Origin: Paenibacillus sanguinis 2301083 = DSM 16941
Lineage (GTDB): Bacteria; Bacillota; Bacilli; Paenibacillales; Paenibacillaceae
DNA length: 64,000 nt
Assembly (NCBI RefSeq): GCF_000374825.1
Contig: NZ_KB895376.1
Coordinates: 561,460 to 625,459, forward strand
Direction of reading: 5' to 3'
The notes below the pieces were generated by a model, which saw nothing but the letters and a program-made list of their open reading frames with translations, searched no databases and was not told the origin of the DNA. Within the stretch, counting starts at the first letter, position 1. Each line of letters opens with the position of its first letter. Shown here in pieces: positions 55,328 to 63,435 of the stretch. The position numbers and the translations under genes were made by a program.

Positions 55328-55364
55328 AAACGGCATGGGATAAGCCCCTTGCCGTTTATTTTTT
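55328..55364 (+). terminator. Terminator of the nucleoside hydrolase/ABC operon
   Basis: AAACGGCA and TGCCGTTT pair around a 14-base loop, followed by ATTTTTTGG. Confidence 0.75.
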
Positions 55365-55493
55365 GGTGCCAGCCTGAAAAGAAGTGTGCAACAGATCATA
55401 AAGAAACCATATTGACTATTATTGTATAACTCGGGCCGAATGGCGCAGGAAAGAGTACAAGACAGCAGCTCAAAATTTGGAGATTCAATTATC

Positions 55494-56411
55494 TTATTTG
55501 ATCATCTCGTCTTCAATCCGCTTCATGAACTCTTCCGCCGCACTATATCCAAGTTGCTTGAGATACCAGTTGTTGGCTGCGGCTTCAATTAACCCTGCCA
55601 CATCCCGGCCAGGCTGAAGCTGGACTTCAATATGCGGGACCTGGACGCCCAGGTATTCCGTAAACTGAGGCACCACTTCCAGTTCATTGTTCAAGGCGTT
55701 CTCCCGCCATGGCACCAGTTCAATATCCAGTACGATGCGTGTCTCATCCTGAAAGGCCCTGCGTCCATATTGACGTACGACATTAATTAGCCCCACGCTT
55801 CGTAAGGCCAGAAATTCGCGGGTGGTTTCATTATGGGTTCCTAACAAGGTGGTTGGCCCCAGCTTCTTCAGCACCACGACATCATCCGCCACAAACCGAT
55901 GTCCTCTGCGGATTAGCGTATGGGCCGTCTCGCTCTTGCCGATCCCGGACTTGCCGCGCAGGAGAATGCCAATACCGGACACGTTCACGCATACCCCATG
56001 AATCGACAGCTCTGGAGCTAACGCCTTGACCAGATAACTGTCGAGCTTGGCGATAAATTCATTGGTCGTCTCCTTCGTGCGCAGCAGCGGAATTCCTTCC
56101 TGATCACAGAACAAGGTCAAATAAGGAATTTCTTGCTGCCCCGACGTCACAATGAAGCATGGAGGATGGTATTTCACAATGTTTCCAATATGCAATTTGC
56201 GTTCCTCCACGCTCAGGGTCAGCAAATAGTTGATCTCCTTGCGACCCAGCACCTGTACCCGTTCCATCGGGAAAAAGTCAAAATAACCGACAAATTCAAG
56301 CCCCGGGCGATGCGTTCTCGACCGGGTAATTACCCGGTCCATCCGGCTGGCTCCTGCCAGCACTTCCAGTTGAAATTTCTCCGCAAGAGTTCCAGCGGTT
56401 ATCGTCTTCAT
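55494..56411 (-). CDS. HPr kinase/phosphorylase paralogue
   Basis: 305 residues of the HprK family. N-terminal domain with PGLEFVGYFDFFPMERVQVLG and IPLLRTKETTNEF; C-terminal kinase domain with IHGVCVNVSGIGILLRGKSG, Walker A GKSGIGKS (153-160), the following Glu, and RRGHRFVADDVVVL. The usual HprK signature (LEIRGLGIINV type) is partly changed to ALRSVGLINVVRQYG. It is not next to lgt or other usual hprK neighbours, so it is probably a second, diverged copy. GGAGGAGATC precedes ATG 56411. It could phosphorylate HPr or a Crh-like protein, or have a new target. Confidence 0.85.
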   Translation of the reverse strand: MKTITAGTLAEKFQLEVLAGASRMDRVITRSRTHRPGLEFVGYFDFFPMERVQVLGRKEINYLLTLSVEERKLHIGNIVKYHPPCFIVTSGQQEIPYLTLFCDQEGIPLLRTKETTNEFIAKLDSYLVKALAPELSIHGVCVNVSGIGILLRGKSGIGKSETAHTLIRRGHRFVADDVVVLKKLGPTTLLGTHNETTREFLALRSVGLINVVRQYGRRAFQDETRIVLDIELVPWRENALNNELEVVPQFTEYLGVQVPHIEVQLQPGRDVAGLIEAAANNWYLKQLGYSAAEEFMKRIEDEMIK

Positions 56412-56429
56412 GTTGATCTCCTCCTGGAG

Positions 56430-57950
56430 CTAAATTAACGGCTCCACAGTCTTCACGGCAAGGGAGGCCATCGCGGTTAGGCCAAGCACCTGCGCAACCG
56501 CAGGCTCAATCTCGCGCAGAAGCTCCGGTTGCTCTGACAATAGCAAGCCATAGGAAGGGATCATTTCCTTGATTCTCGGCTCCCAACTCTTCAAGTGTTG
56601 AGGGAAGCATCTTTGAATGACCTCCAGCATTACATGCACTGCCGTCGAGGCCCCTGGAGAGGCGCCAAGCAATGCGGCCACCGAGCCGTCAGCACTGCTG
56701 ATCACTTCTGTGCCAAATCTCAGCTTTCCTTTGCCTTCAGGTGTGTCCTTGATGACCTGTACCCGTTGCCCGGCAACGACCAAATCCCAGTCCTCACTCC
56801 GGGCATCCGGGACAAATTGCCGTAATTCTTCGATACGTTGCTCCTTGGATAACATTAATTGCTGAACCAGATATTTCGTCAGCGACATCTCTTTGACGCC
56901 TGCAGTCATCATAGTTAAGAGATTATGCGATTTTATCGAAGTAAGCAAATCCATCATCGACCCGGTCTTGAGAAATTTAGGAGAGAAACCGGCAAACGGT
57001 CCAAACAGCAATGATTTTCGGTGATTAATAAACCGGGTATCCAGATGGGGTACGGACATAGGCGGGGCTCCCACTGAGGCCTTGCCATACACCTTGGCAT
57101 GGTGCTGCTCAATAATCTCAGGATTATTGCACACCAGGAACAAGCCGCTAACCGGGAAGCCTCCGATATGCTTTCCTTCCGAAATACCGGATTTTTGCAA
57201 TAAATGCAGGCTGCCTCCTCCAGCGCCGATAAAGACAAACCTGGCCGTATGCCGCTTTGTCTCTCCGCTATGCAAGTCCTTAACTCTGACCTCCCAGCAT
57301 CCGTCACTGGTCCGGCTCATCCGGGTAACACTATGCCGGTAATAAATATCCACCTGCTGGTCCTGCAAGGATTCCAGCATAATACGCGTTAGAACACCAA
57401 AGTTCACATCCGTACCGTAATCCACCTTGGTCACAGCGACAGGTTCTTGAAGGTTGCGGTTCTTCATCATGAGTGGAATCCACTCCTTAAGCTGATCCGG
57501 ACTTTCCGAATATTCCATGCCCTGAAACAAAGGATGGCTGGACATGGCCTCATATCGGCTTTTCAAGAACTGCACATTACGTTCTCCCTGCACGAAGCTC
57601 AAATGCGGCAGCGGCATAATAAAGTCCTGCGGGTTGGCAATCCGCTTGGTCCGCACCAGATGGGCCCAAAATTGCTTGGATACCTGGAATTGCTCGTTCA
57701 CCTTGACGGCCTGGGCAATATCGATAGAGCCATCCGGCCGCTCATGGGTGTAGTTCAGCTCACAGAGCGCAGCATGACCTGTCCCCGCATTGTTCCATTC
57801 ATTGGAGGCTTCTTCTCCGGCTTTGTCCAGCTTCTCAAATACCGCGATACTCCAATCCGGGGCCAGCTCCTTAAGCAAAGCCCCTAACGTTGCACTCATA
57901 ATTCCGGCGCCAATCAAGATAACATCTGTAGTAGTTTGTTCGTGGCTCAT
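56430..57950 (-). CDS. mqo: Malate:quinone oxidoreductase
   Basis: 506 residues from ATG 57950, eight bases after AAGGA (an in-frame ATG at 57959 is inside that site). FAD-binding N-terminus [18 protein letters not shown] and a downstream [30 protein letters not shown] and [14 protein letters not shown] follow the Mqo order. It oxidises malate to oxaloacetate at the membrane and passes electrons to the quinone pool. The length fits Mqo (about 490-550). It stops 18 bp before the HprK paralogue starts on the same strand, so they may be co-transcribed. Confidence 0.95.
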   Translation of the reverse strand: MSHEQTTTDVILIGAGIMSATLGALLKELAPDWSIAVFEKLDKAGEEASNEWNNAGTGHAALCELNYTHERPDGSIDIAQAVKVNEQFQVSKQFWAHLVRTKRIANPQDFIMPLPHLSFVQGERNVQFLKSRYEAMSSHPLFQGMEYSESPDQLKEWIPLMMKNRNLQEPVAVTKVDYGTDVNFGVLTRIMLESLQDQQVDIYYRHSVTRMSRTSDGCWEVRVKDLHSGETKRHTARFVFIGAGGGSLHLLQKSGISEGKHIGGFPVSGLFLVCNNPEIIEQHHAKVYGKASVGAPPMSVPHLDTRFINHRKSLLFGPFAGFSPKFLKTGSMMDLLTSIKSHNLLTMMTAGVKEMSLTKYLVQQLMLSKEQRIEELRQFVPDARSEDWDLVVAGQRVQVIKDTPEGKGKLRFGTEVISSADGSVAALLGASPGASTAVHVMLEVIQRCFPQHLKSWEPRIKEMIPSYGLLLSEQPELLREIEPAVAQVLGLTAMASLAVKTVEPLI

Positions 57951-58352
57951 ATCTACCATCCTTATACCTTAAAATTTGCCGAAATGATGTAAGCGTTCTC
58001 GATTCCTTACCATCGATAGCCCGGGACATCGAGCAGGCCCACACCTTTTCCGATAACTTCTCTCGTCTTAGTGTATCAATAGCGTGCCAGGATTGAAATA
58101 TGTAATTTTAAAATATTTAGCTGCAATAAATCAGTCTATATCCACAAACCTCCAATTTCCGTTCCTATCTTTCTCAACATAAAAGGTGTTGCTCCATTTC
58201 CTATTTGGGAATTATCGCAACACTATAGAGGTCAGCGCAGGCCATAAGATGCTCTACTACCACCAACTGCTCTGTAACATAAAGCCAGCCCAAGTATCCG
58301 CTGGATACTCAGGCTGGCTGCTTGAGCCGGCTGCTCGATCAACTATGATAGC
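57951..58352. other. Intergenic region between mqo and the PhnA-like gene
   Basis: About 400 bp. It holds an inverted repeat GTGTTGC/GCAACAC (around 58184-58220) and the PhnA-like gene's terminator at 58282-58319. No ORF or known RNA was seen. Confidence 0.5.
58282..58319 (-). terminator. Terminator of the PhnA-like gene
   Basis: AGCCAGCC/GGCTGGCT with an inner GTATCC/GGATAC stem. Read on the minus strand it is followed by TTTATGTT, a weak T-tract, 34 bp after the stop. Confidence 0.55.
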
Positions 58353-58691
58353 TTACGCCTTCTTAACATATTCCGATTTCAATTTCATCGCCCCGAACCC
58401 GTCGATTTTGCAATCAATGTTATGATCGCCATCCACCAAGCGTATATTTTTCACCTTGGTACCGATCTTGAGCACGGACGAGCTGCCTTTCACTTTAAGG
58501 TCTTTAATGACTGTTACGGAATCCCCGTCTTGCAATAGGTTGCCATTGGCATCCTTATAAACCTTGCTGTCCTCGGCGGCTTCTTCCTGATCAAGGCTCC
58601 ACTCATGAGCACACTCCGGGCAAATCAGAAGATTACCGTCCTCATAAGTGTAGGCGGAATTGCATTTTGGGCAGTTTGGCAAATCTGACAT
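58353..58691 (-). CDS. PhnA/YjdM-type zinc ribbon protein
   Basis: 112 residues from ATG 58691, which aligns with the family start [10 protein letters not shown]; in-frame ATGs at 58721 and 58700 are closer to the ribosome site (AAAGGGAG) and 58700 remains possible. An N-terminal zinc ribbon has CPKC and CPEC (about 16 residues between), then the DUF/PhnA domain with [21 protein letters not shown] and [19 protein letters not shown]. Despite its name the family has no shown role in phosphonate use; its function is unknown. A single gene. Confidence 0.9.
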   Translation of the reverse strand: MSDLPNCPKCNSAYTYEDGNLLICPECAHEWSLDQEEAAEDSKVYKDANGNLLQDGDSVTVIKDLKVKGSSSVLKIGTKVKNIRLVDGDHNIDCKIDGFGAMKLKSEYVKKA

Positions 58692-58912
58692 GAAATTCAT
58701 ACTCTCCCTTTGCTTTATCATTAGCCCTTATCATAACATAATCGGAACTTTTCCGCAGAAAAGAGAGGCTTCATCATCGCACACTTGCTAAAGCTGGCAG
58801 TGTTCCTACTGGAGAGAGTTTAAAGCATTGTCCATTGGTAGGGGAGCAGGGAGTAAGGGATGAGCAATAGTTGATAAGGGACAAGTGAAAGATATAAGGG
58901 ACAAGAGGTAAT

Positions 58913-58954
58913 TTACAAGTTACAAGTTACAAGTTACAAGTTACAAGTTACAAG
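58913..58954. repeat. Short tandem repeat (TTACAAG)x6
   Basis: Six exact, adjacent copies of the heptamer TTACAAG. Shorter related words (AAGGGACAAG) precede it at 58886-58906. Such arrays change length by slippage. Confidence 0.95.
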
Positions 58955-59252
58955 TACCATGGTGGCCGAAAATGGCCTTGGGGGCAAGCTGGTAGACGCA
59001 GCCCCTCCCCTAATGTTCCTCGTAGGTCAGATTAGCAGGAAATCATCCAGTTAATTTTCATAAATCGGCTGATTTGTGCTGCTTAGATGGAAAAGCTCCC
59101 TATAATTCCGCGCTTTAGGGCCATTTTCGGCAATCGGGGCAATATTATAGGGAGGAATTCCATATAAAAGTCAATATTTAGACGATAAACCAATTTTTAG
59201 ATGGAAGATTTCCCGTTAAATGTGGGATGTGGGATGTGTAGCGTGAAATATA

Positions 59253-59302
59253 GGATGTAAGTATGCAATGTGTAGTGTGGGATGTAAGTATGCGATGTGT
59301 TA
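59253..59302. repeat. Direct repeat GGATGTAAGTATGC(A/G)ATGTGT
   Basis: Two copies, 59253-59274 and 59280-59302, differ at one core base. Related GTGGGATGT words precede them from 59221. The GGATGTAA element is the reverse complement of TTACATCC in the array that follows (59340-59347). Confidence 0.85.
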
Positions 59303-59324
59303 GGTAGGCTGCTCCCCACATTCT

Positions 59325-59480
59325 GACGTTCTAATCTTCTTACATCCTACATTCCTATATTCCGACGTTCCAATCTTCCTGCATCCTACATTCCTATATT
59401 CCGACGTTCTAATCTTCCTGCATCCTACATTCCTATATTCCGACGTTCTAATCTTCTTACATTCCCACATCCCAACGTTC
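59325..59480. repeat. 39-bp tandem repeat array, about four copies
   Basis: GACGTTCTAATCTTC starts at 59325, GACGTTCCAATCTTC at 59364, and GACGTTCTAATCTTC at 59403 and 59442, an exact 39-bp period, with a diverged fifth start (AACGTTC at 59474). Units contain CATCCTACATTCCTATATTCC. No open frame runs through the array. Confidence 0.92.
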
Positions 59481-59647
59481 CGAGGGTTAACATTCTATCC
59501 CATAGCCCTCTCCAAGTCCAATAATTCAATGGTAGAGAACTGCGCTTAACAATATTTTTATTACTAAAAATAATAAATATTTATTGTAAAACGATAAATA
59601 TTATGCTAAATTAATCCCATACTAAATGTTCGCGAGGTGCTTGTGTG

Positions 59648-60130
59648 ATGAAATCAAAGCAAGGTTCGACGCTTTTTTTGCGAGTTGTTGTCTTCCTGAT
59701 GGGAATCGGCGTGCTTGCTATAGCCCTAATTGTGCTGCCCCAAATCGGGAGCGAGTTGATCAGATATTACCCACCATACGTATGGCTCCCCATTATCTTG
59801 GGACTTTACGTCGCTGCGCTGCCGTTCTTCTTTGCGTTATATCAGACGCTCAAGCTGCTGGGCATGATTGATCGGAATACAGCCTTCTCCGAGGGATCGG
59901 TGAACGCTCTGAGACAAATTAGAAACTGCGGGGTAGCGATCACCATCATTTATGTCGCTCTTCTACCCATCCTGCTGATCATTGCTGAAAAGGATGATGC
60001 CCCCGGACTTGCTGCGTTAGGTCTAGTCATTGCTTTTGCCTCTGCTGTCATTGCTGTCTTCGCGGCAGTGCTGCAACGGCTATTGACCAGCGCGATCCAG
60101 ATAAAAACAGAAAATGATCTGACGATCTGA
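59648..60130 (+). CDS. DUF2975 membrane protein
   Basis: 160 residues from ATG 59648, eight bases after GAGGTG (GTG 59645 is adjacent and in frame). Four hydrophobic segments (about 10-30, 45-70, 95-120, 125-148). DUF2975 genes are typically followed by a small Xre-type regulator, as here, one base downstream of its stop region. The pair may form a membrane-linked regulatory unit; function unknown. Confidence 0.85.
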   Translation: MKSKQGSTLFLRVVVFLMGIGVLAIALIVLPQIGSELIRYYPPYVWLPIILGLYVAALPFFFALYQTLKLLGMIDRNTAFSEGSVNALRQIRNCGVAITIIYVALLPILLIIAEKDDAPGLAALGLVIAFASAVIAVFAAVLQRLLTSAIQIKTENDLTI

Positions 60131-60140
60131 GGTGAATCCA

Positions 60141-60362
60141 TTGGCAATCATAGTAAATGTTGATGTCATGCTGGCCAAACGGAAGATGAGTGTCACGGAA
60201 CTCTCCGAAAAGGTAGGAATTACGATGGCCAATCTATCGATCTTGAAGAACGGCAAGGCCAAGGCCATTCGTTTCTCTACACTGGAGGCCATCTGTGAAG
60301 CCCTGGACTGCCAGCCCGGAGATCTTCTGGAATATAGAAGTGATATTGAGGCGAAGGAATAA
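60141..60362 (+). CDS. Small Xre-type helix-turn-helix regulator (YozG-like)
   Basis: 73 residues from TTG 60141, six bases after GAGGTG (GTG 60132 in frame but overlaps that site). A single helix-turn-helix fills the protein: VNVDVMLAKRKMSVTELSEKVG, ITMANLSILKNGKAKAI, STLEAICEALDCQPGDLLEY. It is the usual companion of DUF2975 and may repress this operon. Confidence 0.88.
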   Translation: MAIIVNVDVMLAKRKMSVTELSEKVGITMANLSILKNGKAKAIRFSTLEAICEALDCQPGDLLEYRSDIEAKE

Positions 60363-60373
60363 GGGGGTGAACA

Positions 60374-61207
60374 ATGAAGCAGCACATATGGCACGCCATG
60401 CAGCAATTGGTTCGCTTCGGCTGGCAACAGGCTTTATCTTGCCTATTTCCAGTTGTGATCTTTGCGTCGCTCGCCCTGACCCAGCTTCTGCCTTTTCCTT
60501 GGCTTTCCCGCTACGACTGGCTGCTCATTATCTGTCTGGCCATGCAGGTCTGGATGGTCCGCTCCGGGCTGGAGACCAGTGATGAGCTTAAGGTCATTAG
60601 CGTCTTTCACCTGATTGGCTTGGCCTTGGAAATGTTCAAGGTTCATATGGGGTCCTGGTCTTATCCCGAGGAAGGCTTGGCCAAGGTGAACGGCGTCCCG
60701 CTCTACAGCGGATTCATGTATGCCAGCGTAGCCAGCTATCTATGCCAGGCCTGGCGGCGGCTTAGTATCAGGCTTGAACACTTCCCGCCGCTCTGGCTCA
60801 GCGTGCCGCTGGCAGCGATGATCTATCTGAACTTCTTTACTCATCATTTCTGGATCGATATACGCTGGTGGCTGTTTGCATGGGTCGTCCTCGTGTTCTG
60901 GCGGACCCACGTGCATTACGAAGTGGGTGTTAAGCGCTACCATATGCCGCTCGTCCTGTCCTTCGTACTGATCGGCTTTTTCATCTGGGTGGCCGAAAAT
61001 ATCGCCACCTTCTTCAGCGCATGGAAATATCCGAATCAAACGGGGGGCTGGCATCTCGTTCATATTGGCAAGATTAGCTCCTGGCTACTGCTTGTCATCA
61101 TCAGCTTCCTGATTGTCGCCGCACTAAAGCAGGTCAAGAACAAGTGCAAGGACACAAAGCCAGCGCTAGATCATCGGGCCGCCAAGGTCCACACGCCACA
61201 ACGTTAA
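60374..61207 (+). CDS. DUF817 integral membrane protein
   Basis: 277 residues with seven or eight membrane helices. Conserved polar stretches include KVHMGSWSYPEE (about 90-101), GVPLYSGFMYASVASY and THHFWIDIRWW. Members of DUF817 have no assigned function. It follows the regulator by 11 bp (AAGGGGGTGA before ATG 60374) and is likely in the same transcript. The C-terminal tail is basic. Confidence 0.88.
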   Translation: MKQHIWHAMQQLVRFGWQQALSCLFPVVIFASLALTQLLPFPWLSRYDWLLIICLAMQVWMVRSGLETSDELKVISVFHLIGLALEMFKVHMGSWSYPEEGLAKVNGVPLYSGFMYASVASYLCQAWRRLSIRLEHFPPLWLSVPLAAMIYLNFFTHHFWIDIRWWLFAWVVLVFWRTHVHYEVGVKRYHMPLVLSFVLIGFFIWVAENIATFFSAWKYPNQTGGWHLVHIGKISSWLLLVIISFLIVAALKQVKNKCKDTKPALDHRAAKVHTPQR

Positions 61208-61224
61208 GCCGCGCTGAAGCAGAT

Positions 61225-62730
61225 TTATCTGGCGGTGCCCACGGCATTGTACTCTATGCGCAGCACTGGCATTCCGCGAGTCGCCATCGCCTCTGGCAGG
61301 CTGACCTTCAGCGCCAGTTCTTCCCGGCTCCACTCCAGTTCACCCTTCCAGCCTAGCAGCTCCAGCTTGCCAATCTCACCTGGCAGCAGCTTGCCGCGGA
61401 TGCCCAGCGTCTCGATTACTGCGACGCCATCCTCCGGCCAGCCCATCACCGTGGCGTATAAGATTCCTTCGCCCCGGGATGTAAACCGAATGTCGCGCCC
61501 GGTAAATGGGCTGCGCTTTGTATCATTAAAGGTTCCGCTCACGATCTGCGTTGGTCCCTCACCGTACACCTTCCACGGTCTTGTGCCATAGATGGCTTCG
61601 CCGTTCACCGCGAGCCAGTCACCGATCTCCAGCAGCATCCGCTGCTCTTCCTCGGGGATCGTCCCATCGGCACGCGGCCCAATATTCAGCAGCATAACGC
61701 CGTTCTTACTGACGATATCAACCAGGTCACCAAGGATGGTCTGCACCGACTTGTATTTGTGGTCAGCAATGTAGCACCAGGCGGTCTCCCCCACCGAAGT
61801 ACAGGTCTGCCAGACACTTGGATGTATATCAGCCAATTGTCCACGCTCCATATCATAGACTGCTGTACCTTCAGCAAAGGCATCGAATTTATAGTTGATT
61901 ACTGCGCCCTGGCCCCATTCAGCCGCTTTGTTGTAATAGTAGGCCGCCAGTTTTTGCAGATACGGCTTGAATACCGGTTGCTCAATCCACCAGTCGAAGT
62001 AGACAAGCTGCGGACCATAACGGTCGATCAAATCGCAGGTGCGTACGAACCAGTCGTCCAGAAATTCCTCATTCGGCGGCAAAATCGGCAAGGGATATGC
62101 CGGGTCCCCGCAACAGGCCTGCGCCGGGCCGTATAGCTCGGCGTATTGCGGGTCCTGCACATCGGACGGCAGCTCACGGCCTCCGTTGTAATACCACCAA
62201 TTCTCCGCCCTGTGGGACGAGACTCCGAAGGTCATATAATGGCGGCGCACTGCGGCCGCCAGTTCTCCAATGACATCACGTTTGGGCCCCATCCGGGCTG
62301 CAGTCCATTCAGAAAATGGACTGTCATACATCGCAAAGCCGTCGTGATGCTCAGCGACGGGTACGACAAACGCTGCTCCAGCCCGTTTGAAGAGCGCTGC
62401 CCATTCCTCCGCATCAAATTTCTCTGCGGTGAACATCGGAATGAAATCCTTATAGCCAAATTGATCCGGTGTACCATAAGTTTGCACATGATGCTCGTAG
62501 ACCTCAGTACCTTCCCTATACATATTGCGAGCGTACCATTCCGTCCCGAAGGCGGGTACAGAATAGACACCCCAATGGATGAAAATGCCAAACTTCGCAT
62601 CCTCATACCAACGGGGAACGGTATACCCCTTCAAAGACCCCCAATCCGCCAAATAAGGGCCGTTCTTGATCGAGACATTAATCTCTTGCTTCTTCTGCTG
62701 GCGCAGCTCGCGCTGCTCTTGTTGCGACAT
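61225..62730 (-). CDS. Alpha-L-fucosidase (GH29)
   Basis: 501 residues from ATG 62730, six bases after GAGGTGA, which overlaps the CutC stop; the frame is open to 62748. No signal peptide, so it acts in the cytoplasm on imported oligosaccharides. GH29 blocks: WYEDAKFGIFIHWGVYSVPAF, EHHDGFAMYDSPFSEW, and LVYFDWWIEQPVF with the probable nucleophile Asp; MLLNIGPRADGTIPEEE is the usual C-terminal block. It forms one operon with the CutC and ROK genes upstream. Confidence 0.92.
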   Translation of the reverse strand: MSQQEQRELRQQKKQEINVSIKNGPYLADWGSLKGYTVPRWYEDAKFGIFIHWGVYSVPAFGTEWYARNMYREGTEVYEHHVQTYGTPDQFGYKDFIPMFTAEKFDAEEWAALFKRAGAAFVVPVAEHHDGFAMYDSPFSEWTAARMGPKRDVIGELAAAVRRHYMTFGVSSHRAENWWYYNGGRELPSDVQDPQYAELYGPAQACCGDPAYPLPILPPNEEFLDDWFVRTCDLIDRYGPQLVYFDWWIEQPVFKPYLQKLAAYYYNKAAEWGQGAVINYKFDAFAEGTAVYDMERGQLADIHPSVWQTCTSVGETAWCYIADHKYKSVQTILGDLVDIVSKNGVMLLNIGPRADGTIPEEEQRMLLEIGDWLAVNGEAIYGTRPWKVYGEGPTQIVSGTFNDTKRSPFTGRDIRFTSRGEGILYATVMGWPEDGVAVIETLGIRGKLLPGEIGKLELLGWKGELEWSREELALKVSLPEAMATRGMPVLRIEYNAVGTAR

Positions 62731-62735
62731 GCTTT

Positions 62736-63434
62736 TCACCTCTTCCATGAATGTAGCAGGCTGCGCACTTCCTCAACCTTGGCTGGATCAACCGGCCTGC
62801 GCGGGTCGCCGCCTTCCCTCACTGCGGACCCAAGGTGAATCCGCTTGGCTCCTGTGCGAGCCAGGAAATCAGGCAAATTGTCGATATTCAGACCGCTGCC
62901 GCACAGAACAACAGGGCCGCCGCCTGCAGAGCGATGGATCAGGCCCGCAATGGAAGCCATCCCCTGAGGGGCGGCAGTATTGGCCCCGCCGGAGGTTAAC
63001 AAGTCGGTCACTTGCGGATACTTGGCCAATACCGTATAAGCAGCCGCCAAATCGCCAGCCTCATCAAACGCCCGATGGAACGTCACCGGGCAGCCCTCAG
63101 CCGCTGCGAGCAGCTCCGTGAGCAGCTCTTCATCAACCGTGCCGTCTGCGCGGAGCATCCCTGTTACCAAGCCAAGCCCCGGGATGGCCGCGACATGGCG
63201 CACATCACGCAGCATCGTCTCCGCATCCAGTCGGCTATATACAAAGGAGCGCGCATGGGGGCGAATCATCACCCGCACCGGAAGGCTCACCCGTGTACGA
63301 ACCTCTTCGATTAATCCAAGCGACGGCGTTAGCCCGCCTTCAGGAAACGCAGTAATCAGCTCAATGCGATCCGCGCCCCCTTGCTCGGCAAGCCATGCAT
63401 CCTCTGCCGTCGTGGCGATAACTTCAAGCAGCAC
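62736..63434 (-). CDS. cutC: CutC-family protein
   Basis: 232 residues of the CutC TIM-barrel family: LLEVIATTAEDAWLAEQGGADRIEL, PVRVMIRPHARSFVYS, PVTFHRAFDEAGDL, LLTSGG and VVLCGSGLNIDNLPDFL. Its name comes from a supposed copper role that later work has questioned. Embedded between a ROK sugar kinase and a fucosidase, it more likely handles a sugar-linked metabolite here (inference). It starts one base from the end of the ROK gene. Confidence 0.92.
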   Translation of the reverse strand: MLLEVIATTAEDAWLAEQGGADRIELITAFPEGGLTPSLGLIEEVRTRVSLPVRVMIRPHARSFVYSRLDAETMLRDVRHVAAIPGLGLVTGMLRADGTVDEELLTELLAAAEGCPVTFHRAFDEAGDLAAAYTVLAKYPQVTDLLTSGGANTAAPQGMASIAGLIHRSAGGGPVVLCGSGLNIDNLPDFLARTGAKRIHLGSAVREGGDPRRPVDPAKVEEVRSLLHSWKR

Positions 63435-63435
63435 T

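Larger units (their letters stand above)
58692..59647. other. Repeat-rich non-coding region
   Basis: About 950 bp without a supported ORF. It carries a TTACAAG array (58913-58954), G-rich GGATGTAAGTATGC repeats (59253-59302) and a T/C-rich 39-bp tandem array (59325-59480) partly complementary to them. Just before the DUF2975 gene the sequence becomes very AT-rich (59540-59610), where its promoter probably lies. Confidence 0.6.

Noticed and set aside
59325-59480. CRISPR-like array
   Set aside because: The 39-bp units are adjacent copies without unique spacers and there are no cas genes in the window.
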